Assembly: GCA_022376465.1 (NCBI GenBank)
Contig: JACDTU010000007.1
Coordinates: forward strand, 1,736,001-1,800,000
Origin: Cubamyces lactineus
Lineage: Eukaryota > Basidiomycota > Agaricomycetes > Polyporales > Polyporaceae
Direction of reading: 5' to 3'
DNA: 64,000 nucleotides
Position numbers and translations under genes: made by a program
Notes under the pieces: generated by a model
The model's database searches: none
The model's input: the letters and a program-made list of their open reading frames with translations, nothing else
What the model was told of the DNA's origin: nothing
In this document: positions 1 through 11,936 of the stretch, piece by piece
Layout of the letters: each line of letters begins with the position of its first letter
How positions within the stretch are numbered: position 1 is the first letter of the stretch

Positions 1-644
1 AACCTTCTCCCTCAAGCTCAACAGGCAGAGATGGCATTGCCACGCAATCTACAGGACATCGTCAATTCCGATTGGCATGTCATGAGGCGTCGATACGAGC
101 TGTAAGCTTACCATCTATCCCTGTAGGAATAGTTGAAGCCGATTGGTCGACCAGTGGGACACGAGTCGACGCATTTCTCCCAGTGGTAGAGAGCGGTCGA
201 CCGCGAGGTGCCGCCGTCCACCACGCTTCGGGAGGAGTAGCTTGTTGAGACACCGGGTGGTAGTCTGCTGATACTCGACGATTGATATCAGTGTCGTCCC
301 GGCACAACTGCAAGTTCATGCGTACCTTCATACAGCATGTTCGCAGCTGCAGTCATGCTCACTATGCCGTGATGAGTTGCTGTAATATGGAGTTGTGTCA
401 GTCTATTGCAAGATGGCTGCATCAGCCTATCTGCAATAGTTGACTTACCAATGACTCGGTCATAACGAGCGCGTGGAGGCTGTCTAACAGTGACTCGGCT
501 TTGGGCAGGAGGCACTGCATTGAGGATACGTGGGCGTCCAACAGGGCGGACTGGTTTGGGAGCGTGGATCATAGACGTCACTAGAATATGTTGTTAGATG
601 ATGTCCATATCTCTGTGGGCGTAGGACGCTTTACTCGGAGCCAT
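1..644 (-). CDS. Pair-family B gene, copy B1 (3' end beyond window)
   Basis: I do not recognise the family. The model has five exons: 644-635, 580-449, 379-326, 264-112 and 48-1, all joined in frame by short GT-AG introns. The gene runs off the window edge. The first exon encodes only MAP and the rest of the start codon context is shared with B2. The visible protein is Pro/Arg-rich near the start, contains a block ending ATHHGIVSMTAAANMLYE on a 54 nt exon, then a Ser/Thr/Pro/Trp-rich stretch. It is about 80% or more alike at DNA level to B2 at 18.6 kb, introns included, and unlike B2 it is open throughout. It lies head to head with A1. A TATA-like box (831-837) and the octamer motif (849-856) lie about 190-205 bp upstream of the ATG. 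Function unknown. Confidence 0.6.
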
Positions 645-1338
645 AGAGCGTGTGCCGGGTTGAGGGTGTAAATGATTTGCGGGGAGGTGTAGGATCGCAC
701 AAGGGGTAGGCGGCGGTAGTGCGCAGAAGAGAGGGTAGCTGGAGAGGCAGAATATGGCCGCCAGTAAAACGGTTGGAATGATCCAGATGGTCGTTCTACG
801 AAGAGAGGCTGAGAGGCGACGGGCGTGGTGTTATAAAGGCGCTGGAGGGTGGCTAAACGCGAAGGCGGCCACCGAACCACAACTGGCGCCGATTCGAGCT
901 AGTCTTACTATCGCTTTGGTTCCTTATATCTAAGGAGTCTCTTTACAGGAAACCAAGTTGTGCGTCGTTCTACTCTTCGATTTTAGTGTAATCGTAGCAA
1001 ACAGTGGGTCGGCCAACTCGCCCGGAGATTGTGCTGGGTTGTGGCTAAGGTCGAGGGAACGGTCACGTGGACGTCACGCCTCGCTCAAATTCTGGAGGCT
1101 CTTGCGTCTTGACTCAGTGCCATTGACGACTGCTGCTAGCTTCCTCTATATCTTCATCGCTCCACCATCTTCCTCCGGTTACACGACACGTCGCACACTG
1201 GCCTTTTGCCCAGCTCCCCTCTAATCTACAGTCGCCATCCTTGAGCCTCGTACCGCTATTGTTAGCCACGCACCCTTCTTCTGAGATTTCCGTACATTCC
1301 ATACACCACCACTCACGACACATCACAAGACCTCCGTC
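645..1338. promoter_or_regulatory. Bidirectional promoter region between B1 and A1
   Basis: This 694 bp stretch separates two divergent genes. It carries a TATA-like TTTATAA toward B1 (831-837, read on the minus strand) directly after the octamer TTAGCCAC (849-856 minus), a second octamer GTGGCTAA at 1041-1048, and a pyrimidine-rich, TATATC-containing stretch at 1140-1160 that could serve A1. The same arrangement, inverted, exists between A2 and B2 at 13.5-18.6 kb, where a transposon splits it. Confidence 0.5.
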
Positions 1339-2413
1339 ATGCAGCATCTTAGCTCTTCACGGCAAAGGAGAGATAGTCTCGCGTCCGAACGACCCGCTGT
1401 CATGCTCAAGAGGCCCCTGAACAGTTCCTTGCCAACATACCGTCGTTCTCCCCTTCATATCGAAGTAGTCCCGTGGTGGAGGCTCCACCCCGACGTATCC
1501 AAGATGTTAGCTGAGTGGTGTACGTACCATTTTGTTGAGCATGCCAATTGTACAGTTCCTGAGCTGAGTCCCTGGCTGCCCAGCATCGTCTCGGGGACAA
1601 AAGAGGCCCAGGCCACCGAGCCCTTCATCAATGTATAAGAGGCCAAGGCCCGCCAGGAAGCCGAGTGCGTTTCCTCAAGTTCTTTGGCTAAGATAGCTCA
1701 CTCAAGGGCACAATACAGAGAAAGTAGATGTCGAGAACGCTCTAGTGAAATCTGAGATGCCCGCGTCAAGCTCACTTGGGAGCGGCATCCAGGCACCGCG
1801 TCCTGTTGTAGCGACGGTCCCGTTCATCGCATGGGACGGCACAAGTCCCCAGGAGCCCGACACCCAGCTACATGATCTCGAACAATATGTCTCAGCATAT
1901 CGCAGAACCATCTCCATGAAGGATAACTCGGTGACCAGAGCTTCTCCGATTCCAACCCTCACTACCCAACGACTCGGTACACGGCCGATGAACGATCAGG
2001 TTCATGGTCTTCTACGGGAACATCATATGCGGAGGTGGAGTCCGTGAGTATTTCTTCAACATCAGCTCTGTGGATCACAACTCATTGTCTCATTGGAATC
2101 CAGTCGTGTCGAAGCTAGCGAAGATGCCGCCCCGAAGAACGTTAGCGCACCCTCTGGCCATGGTACCCCGGCCAATCTACTCGCCGAATGGGAGAGATTC
2201 CCTATGAGTGGCCCATTCGTCCCCCATGACTACATACGCGGGCTGAGGATCCCCAAGTGGTACTTGACATACGACATCAGCACACCAGCCGAGCTTCTAC
2301 TCCTTCACCGACTCGCTGCCAAGCGTGAGATGCCTCAGCCGGGGACCGCGGAATGGCGCACGTACAAGAAGACCTCGGTGGACGTTGTCAAGGACCTGAA
2401 CAAGAACCGCTGA
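1339..2413 (+). CDS. Pair-family A gene, copy A1
   Basis: Unrecognised family with three homology blocks shared with A2, A3 and A4. The N-terminal block starts at 1339 and contains PTYRRSPLHIEV. The middle block (about 1719-2043) contains HDLEQYVSAYRR and ends in RRWSP at a GTGAGT donor. The last block (2104-2413) contains LRIPKW and AAKREMP. The second intron (2044-2103) interrupts the final Pro codon at the same place and phase as in A3 and A4, which is good evidence that the model is real. The first intron could not be placed with consistent phase; the frame stays open to 1638. The C-terminus ends soon after KREMP, without the long tail of A3 and A4. It is divergent from B1. Function unknown; A1 may be shortened or partly decayed. 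Confidence 0.5.
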
Positions 2414-3590
2414 AGAACGGATACTTTTGTAGCGGAGGAAGACAATACTTGGAGACGCGGCGGAGAACTCGAGACAGTCTCGCAATATCTCAGACGGACC
2501 TAGCTATGTCGCTTTCTCATCTGTTCCTGTGTACACTTGGCCTTAATCCGTTCTGCTACGTTCTTTGTACCATGTGCCGAAGCCGTGCTACCTGCTCTCA
2601 TCGTCCTCATCATCTATACGATGTTCACCGATCCCTTCTCTGCCTGTTCTCTCTGACCCTAAGCTACGCACTGTAGATTTATCGATTGACCTATCCTATG
2701 TAACTGTATATACCAGTATCTTCCCCTCAATCAACCGTTTCTTTTCGAAGAGAGCGCGAGTTGGAAATTGACCGCCTTGTGAGCCCTGAGGCCGAGACCG
2801 GGAATGCAAGGGCACTACTATCTTCTGTGCGATGAGTTGTCATGTTCTCGGTACAGTAGCAAGTAGCACCCATCGCCACCGTGTAGGGTAGACTCCCTTC
2901 CGTGCACGAACGTAGCCTCACTGCCAGCGAGAGATACGGACTGAAGTACGACGTGCTGGATAGCACTGACCACACCATGGCCGGCGTGCGCGTACTCGAA
3001 GGATCCGTCCAGAATCGCGTTCACAACATAGGATAGGACCGGGCGGTCGACTCAACGTCATCAAGGAGGCCCATGTACAATAGGAAACGTAGCCCTCGCA
3101 ATCCGTGCGGGGTTGTCTTTGCCCCCGTTTCGGGCAATCTATCGGCATCCCAGATGGGTACAGTGCACAAGCGCGCATTGGGTCCGGCGGCCTCCATGTC
3201 ATCTCTCGCATACTGCTATGGCCAATATAATATCAGGACATTCGCCCTGCGTTCAGGAAATGCCAGCTACACCGAAGAGACGGTGGGCGAGAGCGCGGAT
3301 GAGCGAAAAAGGAGTCCGTGGTCGGGCGTCCGGACCAACACGTGCCGCTCGCTTAACGTCTGTTTACAAACTAGGCCGCAAGATCGTCTCTCTCCGCCCT
3401 CCACATACTTCAATCGTCCATTCACCCTTCCCCTCACTTCCCTCCCGCCCTTATCCCCTGGTACAAACAGGGAAAGAACACTCACTAGGCCCTTTGTCCT
3501 CGAGGGCCCTTACATTGTCTTTCGTCTTTCGGGTCGACACAAAGCGCGACGGCCACGCGAGACGACGATTTAGCCAAAGAACGATTGAAC
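2414..3590. other. Intergenic, A1 to gene C
   Basis: No supported gene. Both strands carry only short open frames without homology to anything I recognise. The last 230 bp before gene C are pyrimidine-rich (3390-3480), typical of a fungal promoter and 5' leader. Confidence 0.4.
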
Positions 3591-5346
3591 ATGGCGATGT
3601 CATTGCAACTGAGGGCGGGGCCTATGGTTTGCCTGCCTGCTGACGCTTCGGGGACGGAGTATGTCTTCTACAATGGGTGCGCAAGTCCGTCGGCCAGTTC
3701 CAGTTCCGATTCCAGGAGAGGCAGAGGCGAAGCGGAGGGTGAACGGAAGGCTGGGAACGGTGTGTATTCTTCCCCTTATAACCAAAGCCCTTGGCTTGGA
3801 TGGCGAGCTGATGTGATGTCTTGAAAGGCAACACAAAGGAGAGGGAGACGGTGAAGAGCTCCAAGGACAAAACGAGCTCTGAAACAAAGTACCTTGGTCC
3901 AAGCTCGGAAGGCCAAAGCGACAATGACGTCCCGAGCAAGGATATAACTACCAGCATCCACGAGGAGGACAGAAGTCATGGACGTGTTGGCATTTCGGAA
4001 GGTACGTGGGCAGGAGATCGTCCAAGAGGAACCAGACCTGACCGGTGTACGTTCAGTTGACGGTAGCGCAGCGAGGGAGGCAGATGGAGGCTTACCGAGG
4101 CTGGGACTTCTGCTCGAGCGTCCGGGAAGCCCAGACATGCGTACGCCAGATGATTCATAGCACGACTGAGGTTGGTACTGATGCTATGGGCCCCCAGTTC
4201 GCAATTCCTCACGACCCAGTGATGGTTCTATACCGGGCTCCGACGCGGACTCGGCGGAGTCCGAGGCCGAGGCCGTCGTGGAGGGTACAAGCGACGACGA
4301 CGAGGAGTCCGACGACACAACCAGCGACGACTGGTCGAGCTCTGACGAGGAGAGCTCTGACGGTAGCGACGAGGAAGTCTCTGTTCCTCGTTCGCATGAA
4401 GGTGAATATCAACTACACCTATGAAAAGTACCCTGTACTGATCCAGGAAATAGTTCGCTGCCACACCGCAGACGATCAGAAGGCGCAGGTATCACCACTG
4501 CCGTCGTCGTCGTCCTCGCAAGACTCGGCGAAGGAGCCCGAGCAGCTTTCAACCGAGCTCTTAGCAGAGAAGAGAATGGCAGCGGCCCTTGAACTCGCGG
4601 ATATGATTGAGAAAATACAGAAGCAGAATGCCTTGCACGCTTTGAAACGCGTCCAAGCCATGGATACATGTTTCTTGTTACGGTGCGTGGCGTTCGCATG
4701 CATGGCCTACCTTTCGGTCCTGACATGATCCTCGCACAGGGTAGGAAAGTTAGTGAAGCACGGGGAGACCACAGGAGAATGGGGTGAAACCCCTGACGAC
4801 GTCCGTATGCGGACGACATACGACTTGTCCGCGTACAAGGAGGAGCCGGTGGACGTCATCGACCCACAAGAATCGCGTGAGGAGACTGTTGAGCCACAGC
4901 AAGAGGACGCCCTTTGTCTTGAAGCGGGGGTGCCTCGTCCCAATGTTCCCTCGAAGACTCCATATACATACACTGCGGTAGACGGGCAGTGCCAAGGGCG
5001 TCGACTCGGAATCGGAGAGATACGAGGGTCTACGGCGTGCTTCGACCTTTCGGGAAGAGAACCCATCGGATCCTCGACAGCTGGAACATCGATGTCGCCA
5101 ACCTACCGATATAGACTGCGCTCTCGCAAGACCGGAGAGCTCTTCACCGTGCGGACGGACGAGGCGGCCGGTGAACTATGGCGGAGACAAGGAGAAGCGC
5201 TTGATAAGCTGAAGGCAGAGGAGAAGAAGAATCAAACGGTGGATGACGAGGAGATGAAGATGTGCGAGAACATCTTGAAGGCTCGAGCGCAGCGTCGTAA
5301 GGAGCGACAGCCGGGGTTGCTTCGTTGGGAAAGTATGACAGACTAG
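3591..5346 (+). CDS. Gene C: acidic, lineage-specific protein of unknown function (459 aa)
   Basis: Seven exons join in frame: 3591-3759, 3828-4001, 4072-4140, 4198-4401, 4447-4488, 4568-4682 and 4740-5346, giving 459 residues. The protein is hydrophilic. Exon 4 encodes a strongly acidic, Ser/Asp/Glu-rich segment (SDDDEESDDTTSDDW and similar). Exon 6 encodes a likely helix (MAAALELADMIEKIQKQ). The C-terminus is charged, with the block RKTGELFTVRTDEAAGE followed by a Lys/Glu-rich helical stretch and RRKER. That C-terminal block recurs in a decayed copy near 32.7 kb, so the gene belongs to a small local family. Acidic and basic patches suggest a nuclear or chromatin-associated protein, but that is inference only. 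The exon 4-6 splice sites are the least certain. Confidence 0.55.
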
Positions 5347-6557
5347 CCGGACTTACACTGATCACGGTATAGGACCTCAGAGCATTCAGACGCTTTGGAG
5401 TCAGGGTTGGAACGCAAGTGTTTTGTTCGATGTAGTTCTGCCGGGACGGCAGCGGCGTAGTAATGTGTATAATGGAATATAATCTTACGTAGCGTGATGC
5501 GCATTCGCAAGACTATGCGTGCCATCATTGAACTGTCACTGCGTTGGGTGAGTGGATTGATACCTCAAATTGATTGACGATACAAGTTCTAACGATCACT
5601 TACAGGAGGTACGTCTACAAGGCATTGCTCGCTGCATCCGACGATACAGTCTTCCCAATGTCGATCTGCAATCGAACGAATGGGAGATGCTGCGTCAGAT
5701 AAGGCATATATTGGCTAGCGCTGCAAACAGACCGTGACACGATGAGTCCCTACCTCGCCACGCCGACGCGATACGCTGAAGCTCGTGTAGTACCAGCTAC
5801 CCAGAGAGAAGAAAACAGGTGGCGGATACTCAGAACTCAAGCCTCGAACATCACAGCCAGAGCAACTCGGCCGTGATGAGCCACGTCGTCGAGCAGACAC
5901 TAAGAGCCCCCTGAGGTACGAAGATGCATCCAGACTACTTCAGCTGCCCCCATCCAGTAGTAGTGACGATGATTCCAGAGTATAGTCCGAAAGGTCGCAG
6001 TGTGGAAGACGACGACACGCTAGGCTTCTAGTCCCCGAAGCTCTGAAGGTTGTCCATGGTGCGATGACTCACCTTGTCGTTTGTAGGATCCCTATCTGAT
6101 GTATAGCCCCTTCAGAAAGCCCAGCAAGTCCAGTCGAGTGCTATGCCATGTCTAGGTCGTGAGCGATTATTGTGCCGATGCAGGGATCAGGTGAGTGGAA
6201 AACGACTCATGCAGACCTTAGACCTTCGCGGAAGATCGGATCCAGCGACATGCAGGCTGCAGGCATCCAGGGAAACGTCGACGGTCGACGACGACAGACA
6301 GACTATCAAGCAGGGCGTACGGGGAGGTTTCATGGGAGTTGCTGCGAGAACACGCAACCACCCATCGTGAATAGGGGGGTCGCGGCGGCTGGGACGAAGC
6401 CTGTTGTCCAAACAAACACGAACATTGGGTCGTGCACGCTTTCGTGCAAACTCAATTTCCGGGTGTCGTCATCGGCGCTTCCCACGAATGGCCATCGTAC
6501 TCGCCAGTGGATGTGTCCAAAAGTGAACATTCAAGCTCGATGAATTCCGCTGATGTC
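5347..6557. other. Intergenic, no supported gene
   Basis: Only short unrelated open frames on both strands. I see no recognisable protein, repeat or RNA. Confidence 0.35.
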
Positions 6558-7465
6558 TTAACACTCTACACCATACAAATCGGAATCGTTACGACTGAGA
6601 TACTTGAGGAACCGAAAGGAGGACCAAAATTCGTGCCCATCGAGAAGTTCGCTGAACGCCCATTTGCCATCGGCGACGTACGTGCGAAGGATGCCCTTTG
6701 GTTCCGTGTGACCGACGAAGAACGATGCATATGCCAAGTACGAGCCATCGGGCGTGCCCTTGGACGCTCCGCGTAGCTCGGCAGTCTTCAAGTACTCGAC
6801 GGTCGAGCAGTCGAGAACGGCCCGAGCATGCTGCACCATGAATTCGAGGTCGACGTCCTTGGTGTTGCCATCTGCAGAAATCGTGTGAGCGTAGTGTAAG
6901 AAAAACGTCCCTGGGGACTCACTGAAGAGCTTGCATAGAGCATTACATGACGCTGGGTGCGAGGAAGCGATGCCCATCATGATCACGTCCTCGAACCAGC
7001 GATGTCGTTTCAGCATTTGGAGCATGCTCGTTGCAATGTAACGTCGACGCTCCTTACGATCGACGACCAGCTAGGTCACCCATCCGACGTAGCCTCTCAA
7101 TCAATGAGCTTACTGCCACTCGATTCAGTGTGTACGAACGACCTCACCACTCCGATACTTCCACTTGGTTACGCACGCATGCCCTACGAGCTGGCCGTCA
7201 AGCGTACAGGTGACGATCACCGAGTTCCGAGTGTCAGTGAGGTAGTCCTTGCGTAGTTTGGCCGCGAAATTCTTCACGTGTGTACCTTATTCAGAGCATG
7301 AGCTACACTACGGGACAGACGCGGGGATATTGCCTTACCAGGCTTCAGCGGAGATGGCGCGTTCGGAGCCCACACCCCGTAGTTGGTGTTGAATAGCGTG
7401 GAACAGGCTTTCAGCTGTTCGTCCGTGATGTTCTCCCCGCTAAGGATCTCGTATATCAGTGTCAT
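6558..7465 (-). pseudogene. GNAT-type N-acetyltransferase, interrupted by an in-frame TAG
   Basis: Four exons (7465-7339, 7285-7148, 7093-6923, 6871-6558) join in frame into a 249-codon reading frame. The N-terminus (MTLIYEILSGENITDEQL, then NTNYGVWAP) and the segment TCTLDGQLVGHACVTKWKY, followed by GYVGWVT, a stop, LVVDRKERRRYIATSML, match the core of the GNAT fold: two strands, then motif A with the acetyl-CoA-binding R-x-x-x-I-A-T loop. A single TAG at 7073-7071 replaces the residue, usually Gln, expected just before LVV. The remaining frame stays open through exon 4 to the terminal stop. So it is either a recently inactivated gene, a read-through case or a base error. Substrate unknown. 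It is not related to the A/B genes around it. Confidence 0.6.
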
Positions 7466-8295
7466 CGCTCCCTCTTACCAGTTCTCGATGGTAGTGGATG
7501 GCAAGAGAGGGTCAGTGCACGTGTTGCGTGCGCGATAATCGTGGGGCAAGCACAGTAAAACAGGCGCTCAGCCATCGATTCGACTGCGAGTCGTTCTTCT
7601 AAGTACACGTGGCGCGTCTAGGCCCGAAGCGAACTTCTCATTCAGTACTCGAGGGCGACGCTCAAACGACGTCAAGGTAGATGTGGTATAAGCTGTACAT
7701 TGTACAAGTCTATATGAGCCATCCCTCGCTGAACGATACACTTTCACCACCCACTTAGGATGGATGCTGTGATCGATGGATCGCGATAAGCACACGGCCA
7801 CGTGATCGCGTTGGGGCAAGACGCGTCGCGCGGCCTGCGCGCCACCGAGGGAGACGAACACTTGAGGTTTGGAGAATCGTGGGAACGATTATCAGACACA
7901 CTCTACATGCCTATACTTCGACCGTATCAGAGTGGTACAAGTTGCATTGCGTATGTGATAGAAGTACATGAAAATTGCAATATCCGAGTCGAGACGTGGA
8001 TGGAATAGATGGCATGTGAAGGAAGGTGATAACTTATCTAGAAAATGATGGTCGAGAGATGGCGCACGGTAGCCTTGATGTTGTGCGTCTTGATATGCCG
8101 CGGTAAAGTAGGCAGAAAGCCGTGGTTAGGTCCTCACGGTATCTGCATGGACGAGAGCATCCGGCGTGACAGCGGGTTGTCAGACGTCGAGGTTGTGGCC
8201 AACAACTGCGAAATTGAGGGGACGTTCTCCTTCACGCCTTTCACACTACAGAAGGTGTTAGTACAATGCCGGTAAACTGCAGGAGTAATGTTGAC
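7466..8295. other. Intergenic, no supported gene
   Basis: Short open frames exist on both strands (for example minus 7861-7568) but have no recognisable motifs or credible splicing. Confidence 0.35.
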
Positions 8296-9316
8296 TCACG
8301 GAGTGTTCTCATCGCCCTTCTTCATCGCGTCCCTCCGCTCCCGCCGCTTGGCCTGAGTCTTCCGCGGTTTGTAGATCCGGACGAGGGGCGACGTCAGCGC
8401 GATGTCTAAGGCCTCCTCCTGAATCGTATGAAGTCCCGTGCGGCCCATTGCGCACGGACGAGCCTTCTCCTTGCCGCTCCTGTACTGCTTGACCAACCCT
8501 TTGGCTGTGCGACGAGGTTTCTCGGAGACGACGACCGTGGACTTCTTCGCCTCCTTGCGGGACTCTGGTGACGTGCTGCCTTTGGATATGGCCTCAGTAA
8601 TGTCGCGAGATTCAACGGAGTCCAGGAGCTGAGTTTGACTCTCTGAAACATTAGGACTTGGAAGGGCGTCTTCGTCCGGAATCTCGGGGATGTCGTCGAA
8701 GCAAGGAATGGGCTCTTCAATGAGAGAGGAGACGCAAGAGGATTGAAGTGCCTCGTCAATGGCTTGAGCGAGGGGATCGAGTACTAACGTGGAATCGGAG
8801 GGGGCGGATGGAGGCTCTGATGTTAACCGGGGCTCGGCGGGGTCCTCGTCCGATCCCGGCGTTGATGACGGTGTACGGAGGATTGCGTCCTCGATGGAGG
8901 CGGAGGTGGGCTTCTTCGTCCTAGCCGCCATTGAGGCATAAAACGCGTCATGATCTAGATACATAGAGGTAGATGAGCACTGTTGCATAGGAATGCCAAT
9001 ACAGGAACGCACATCTGATCCATGCAACCGCCCCAGTGAAGCTGATGGTGTAGGCGGAGGCGTCTTCTCGCGGCGTTGAGTTAGTGTTGACGGTTGTAGA
9101 GACGACGCAGTCCAACTTACCTGTAAAGTAGCCTCTCTTGTGCTTGTAAAGGCCAGGCGCAAAGTACACTGGATAGGCGGGAGGGAGGTATGAAGCGTAA
9201 GGGAAGGCTGGCAAAGCGACAGGTGTTGTGGAGGTGTTTGAAAGGCTCTGCGTTACGCCCTGAGTCGGCAAGAACAATTGGAAGCTTGCAATCAATGTAC
9301 GTACGCTGACTTCCAT
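8296..9316 (-). CDS. Gene D: hydrophilic protein of unknown function (304 aa)
   Basis: Two exons, 9316-9121 and 9014-8296, join in frame across a 106 bp GT-AG intron and end at TGA. The first 65 residues are Pro/Tyr/Ala-rich (for example YASYLPPAYPVYFAPG). The middle is Ser/Pro/Glu/Asp-rich and looks disordered. The last 90 residues are strongly basic (KPRRTAKGLVKQYRSGK, and RKTQAKRRERRDAMKK), so nuclear localisation is plausible. I do not recognise a domain. It lies between the GNAT pseudogene and the palindromic element. The start is the first Met of the open frame, followed by a hydrophobic-aromatic segment. Confidence 0.45.
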
Positions 9317-9594
9317 TTGCTACTTTGCACTACTTCTGAGCTTTGGGATGTGGTATACTTCGGAGGTTGCAGGCGACTGGTAGACGGGCGGGAACGAATG
9401 GAGATGGGTGCGTCTTGGCTAATTGGCGCTTTGACCAGATGTTGCGGGCACGCTTGGATCGGGTCAAGGCACTGATTAAGAACCGGCGAGGTAAGTCGAG
9501 CGTTGAGCAAGAGAGCAGCTAAGAGAGTCGTCGGTGAGCTCAAGCAGGTGAGAGTCGTGGTCAGGTCGTCGCTACACAAGATGTGACAAACGCG

Positions 9595-10077
9595 CACGGC
9601 GGGCATTGGCGCCTATGTTCCGATAACATACTTGGGATATAGTCGAACCGAGAGTTTACCTACGTAACGGCTACGGCCCGAATATGTGCCAGAATTCTGC
9701 GAAGCCTTTGTAGCCACTATAGCACGACTATGTTTCCGCCTCGTAGATAAACTATTACTTTGTCTCATAGTGACGTTATGGCTGCCTCGAGACTTTACTC
9801 TAAAGCAACTATTGGCTGAATATTGGCGCCAATTCCAAAACCCATGACGAAGCCGGACAATATTGGTTTGATAGGTGAGTCTCAAGGCGGCCATAATGGC
9901 ACTATGAGACAAAGAAATAGTTTACCTGTGGAGCGGTACCATAGCCGTGCTATAGTGGCTACAAAGGCTTCACAGAATTCTGGCACATATTCGAGCCGTA
10001 GCCGTTACGTAGGTAAACTCTCGGTTCGACTATATCCCAAGTATGTTATCGGAACATAGGCGCCAATGCCCGCCGTG
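9595..10077. mobile_element. 483 bp palindromic MITE with CACGG termini
   Basis: The two arms (9595 to about 9812, and about 9870-10077) are near-perfect inverted copies, about 200 bp each. The termini read CACGGCGGGC and GCCCGCCGTG. The element is flanked by direct GCG triplets (9592-9594 and 10078-10080). They are in the same orientation on both sides, so they are not a continuation of the palindrome and fit a 3 bp target duplication. CAC-type ends with 3 bp duplications are the hallmark of CACTA/EnSpm transposons, so this is probably a non-autonomous foldback derivative. The two open frames within it are simply the two arms read outwards and encode nothing. Confidence 0.8.
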
Positions 10078-10420
10078 GCGGTTCTGGGGTCGTCTCTCTG
10101 ATGCCACGTGACATCTTTGTATCCCGCTTAGCCACGACCTCTACAAAGCACGGCAATTCGTACGTCCCGTGAAACATTCACACACATTACACGCACGATG
10201 CGAGTCTACGGAAGAAACTTAGGTGCACGATTGGTGTGTTCAAGCGGAAGAGATCAGAACCGAAGAAGGGGTCGATGGCAATCCACTAGCGGCGTACGTA
10301 CATCGAGAGGCTCGAGCAAACGGATCCGTATACAGGTAGGCAGATGATACACGATACATACAAAACGAAATTAATGTTCAACGAGGCGGGGAAAGAGATG
10401 TCAGAGCGTAGAACTACAGT
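10078..10420. other. Intergenic between palindromic MITE and A3
   Basis: Contains one octamer TTAGCCAC at 10128-10135 with no gene that I can assign to it; it may be a promoter remnant left by rearrangement. The rest is 3' flank of A3. Confidence 0.3.
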
Positions 10421-11936
10421 TCAATCGATACGGAACAGTGCGGACTCAAACCAAGGGGTGGAGGGTGGAGTAAGAAGCAGGTCCGCACTCCTATCTGCGG
10501 GACCGAGTAACAACGACTGCTCCCAAGGGATACCAAAGTAGAAAGGACGATTGAGGTCGACTCCCTTGTCGGGAGACGTCCCAACGCTGCTTTGATGGTC
10601 GTTGGCATTCTCCGGAGGTGCGGAAGCGTTGATTCCTTCGCCTGCGCATGTTGTCTCCCTAGACGCAGTAGGTGCTGAAACATCGCTGTCTGCCTCTGAG
10701 ACTTCTGGAAGGTCGATCAAGCGTCCACCGACGCCAGGAGGGATTACAGAGTTGGGAGTACTGAGTCGCTCCGCGTCGATGTTCCTCCGTTCTGAAGGCA
10801 CGTCAGGAACATCGTCAATCTCCATGGCCTCGAGGTTCCAGCAGAGGTCTTGCTCAGTAGTGAGAATGTCCGAGGACCTGTTCTCATACTCGAGCCACCC
10901 TTGCGTTCCTTTCCTGGGCATTTCGCGCTTGACAGCGAGAGCGTGGACGCGGAGTACGTCTGCAGCCGTCTTGACTTCTTTGGTTGACCCCCACTGAGGA
11001 ATTCTGAAGCGACGCAGGTTTGCAGGGGGGTTGTAAGAGACGCGTGGAGTGAACTTTCCATGCGAAGGCTCTACGTCCGGGGTTGCACCATTTGTATCGA
11101 GACAAACGCGCTTCGGAGGAGGCGTGTCCTCGGCGTCTTCGCTTGTACTACGAATTCACAATCAATATGGTGAGTGGGGTCGAGGATGGGGGAAACATTG
11201 CAATATGACACTCACGGGTTCCACTTCCGCTTAAGATTCTCCAGAAGTTCCTCGTGTATCTCGTAGTCTAACGGCCGCGTACTGAGGCGTTGTGTCATGA
11301 GTGCGGAGTCGGGAGACTTTATTTTCTTCATGATGTCTGCAGGAAGTAGCCTGCGATAGGCCGAAGTGTATTGCTTGAGATCGTGCAGTGGGATGTCGAT
11401 TTGACGTGGAGGGGTACGACTGCTCAGAACAGGAGAGCAGATCGCCTCAGCCTGAGCAAATTCTTGTGGGTTCTTGGCCGTGGGTAGCGGGACTGGGGGA
11501 GATCGAGGGCTCTGGGGTGTACTATTCTCTTTACCGCGGCGCAACGCATCACCTTGACGTTCCTGTTAGTCTTGCCAGTGAAGAGGAATACATCTATTTT
11601 AGTACATACCGTATACACTGTCAAATCGTGTCCGTGACCCTCTTGACGAATCACCGACTTTCACCGAGTCTCTCGCTGAGTATACGGTCAATGAGGACAG
11701 CGATACAAATAGAGAATATAAGGGAACAATTACATACCCGTTCTCCGGGTTGAGATGACATTCCAATAGCGGTTAAGAGATGGTTGAAAGACTTCGTTTC
11801 TGAGAGGAGACGGACGATATCCGGGCAAACTGCTGATGGCCTTTCTCCTAGGAGCAACAGCGCGCGTTCCCGTGTGCGTGAAACTGCGTTCTTGAGTGTG
11901 GAGAATGTTAGACTTGGTCGAAGGGCTAAATGACAT
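10421..11936 (-). CDS. Pair-family A gene, copy A3 (420 aa)
   Basis: Three exons (11936-11738, 11552-11216, 11147-10421) join in frame to 420 residues. The N-terminal block has SLPGYRPSPLRNEV. The middle block has PLHDLKQYTSAYRR and ends NLKRKWNP at a donor in the same phase as A1 and A4. The third exon begins TSEDAEDTPPPKRV, then FRIPQW and AVKREMPRKGTQGW, followed by a long acidic, Ser/Pro-rich tail. This is the most complete member of the family. No known domain was recognised: no homeodomain, zinc finger or kinase motif. Basic clusters (KRKW, PKRV) suggest a nuclear protein, by inference. It is divergent from B3, with an octamer at 12168-12175 in the shared upstream region. The first intron, 185 bp, is long for this genome and could hide a small exon. 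Confidence 0.6.

Noticed and set aside
9613..10059. Two facing genes with identical C-termini
   Set aside because: They are the two arms of the palindromic element read outwards, not genes.
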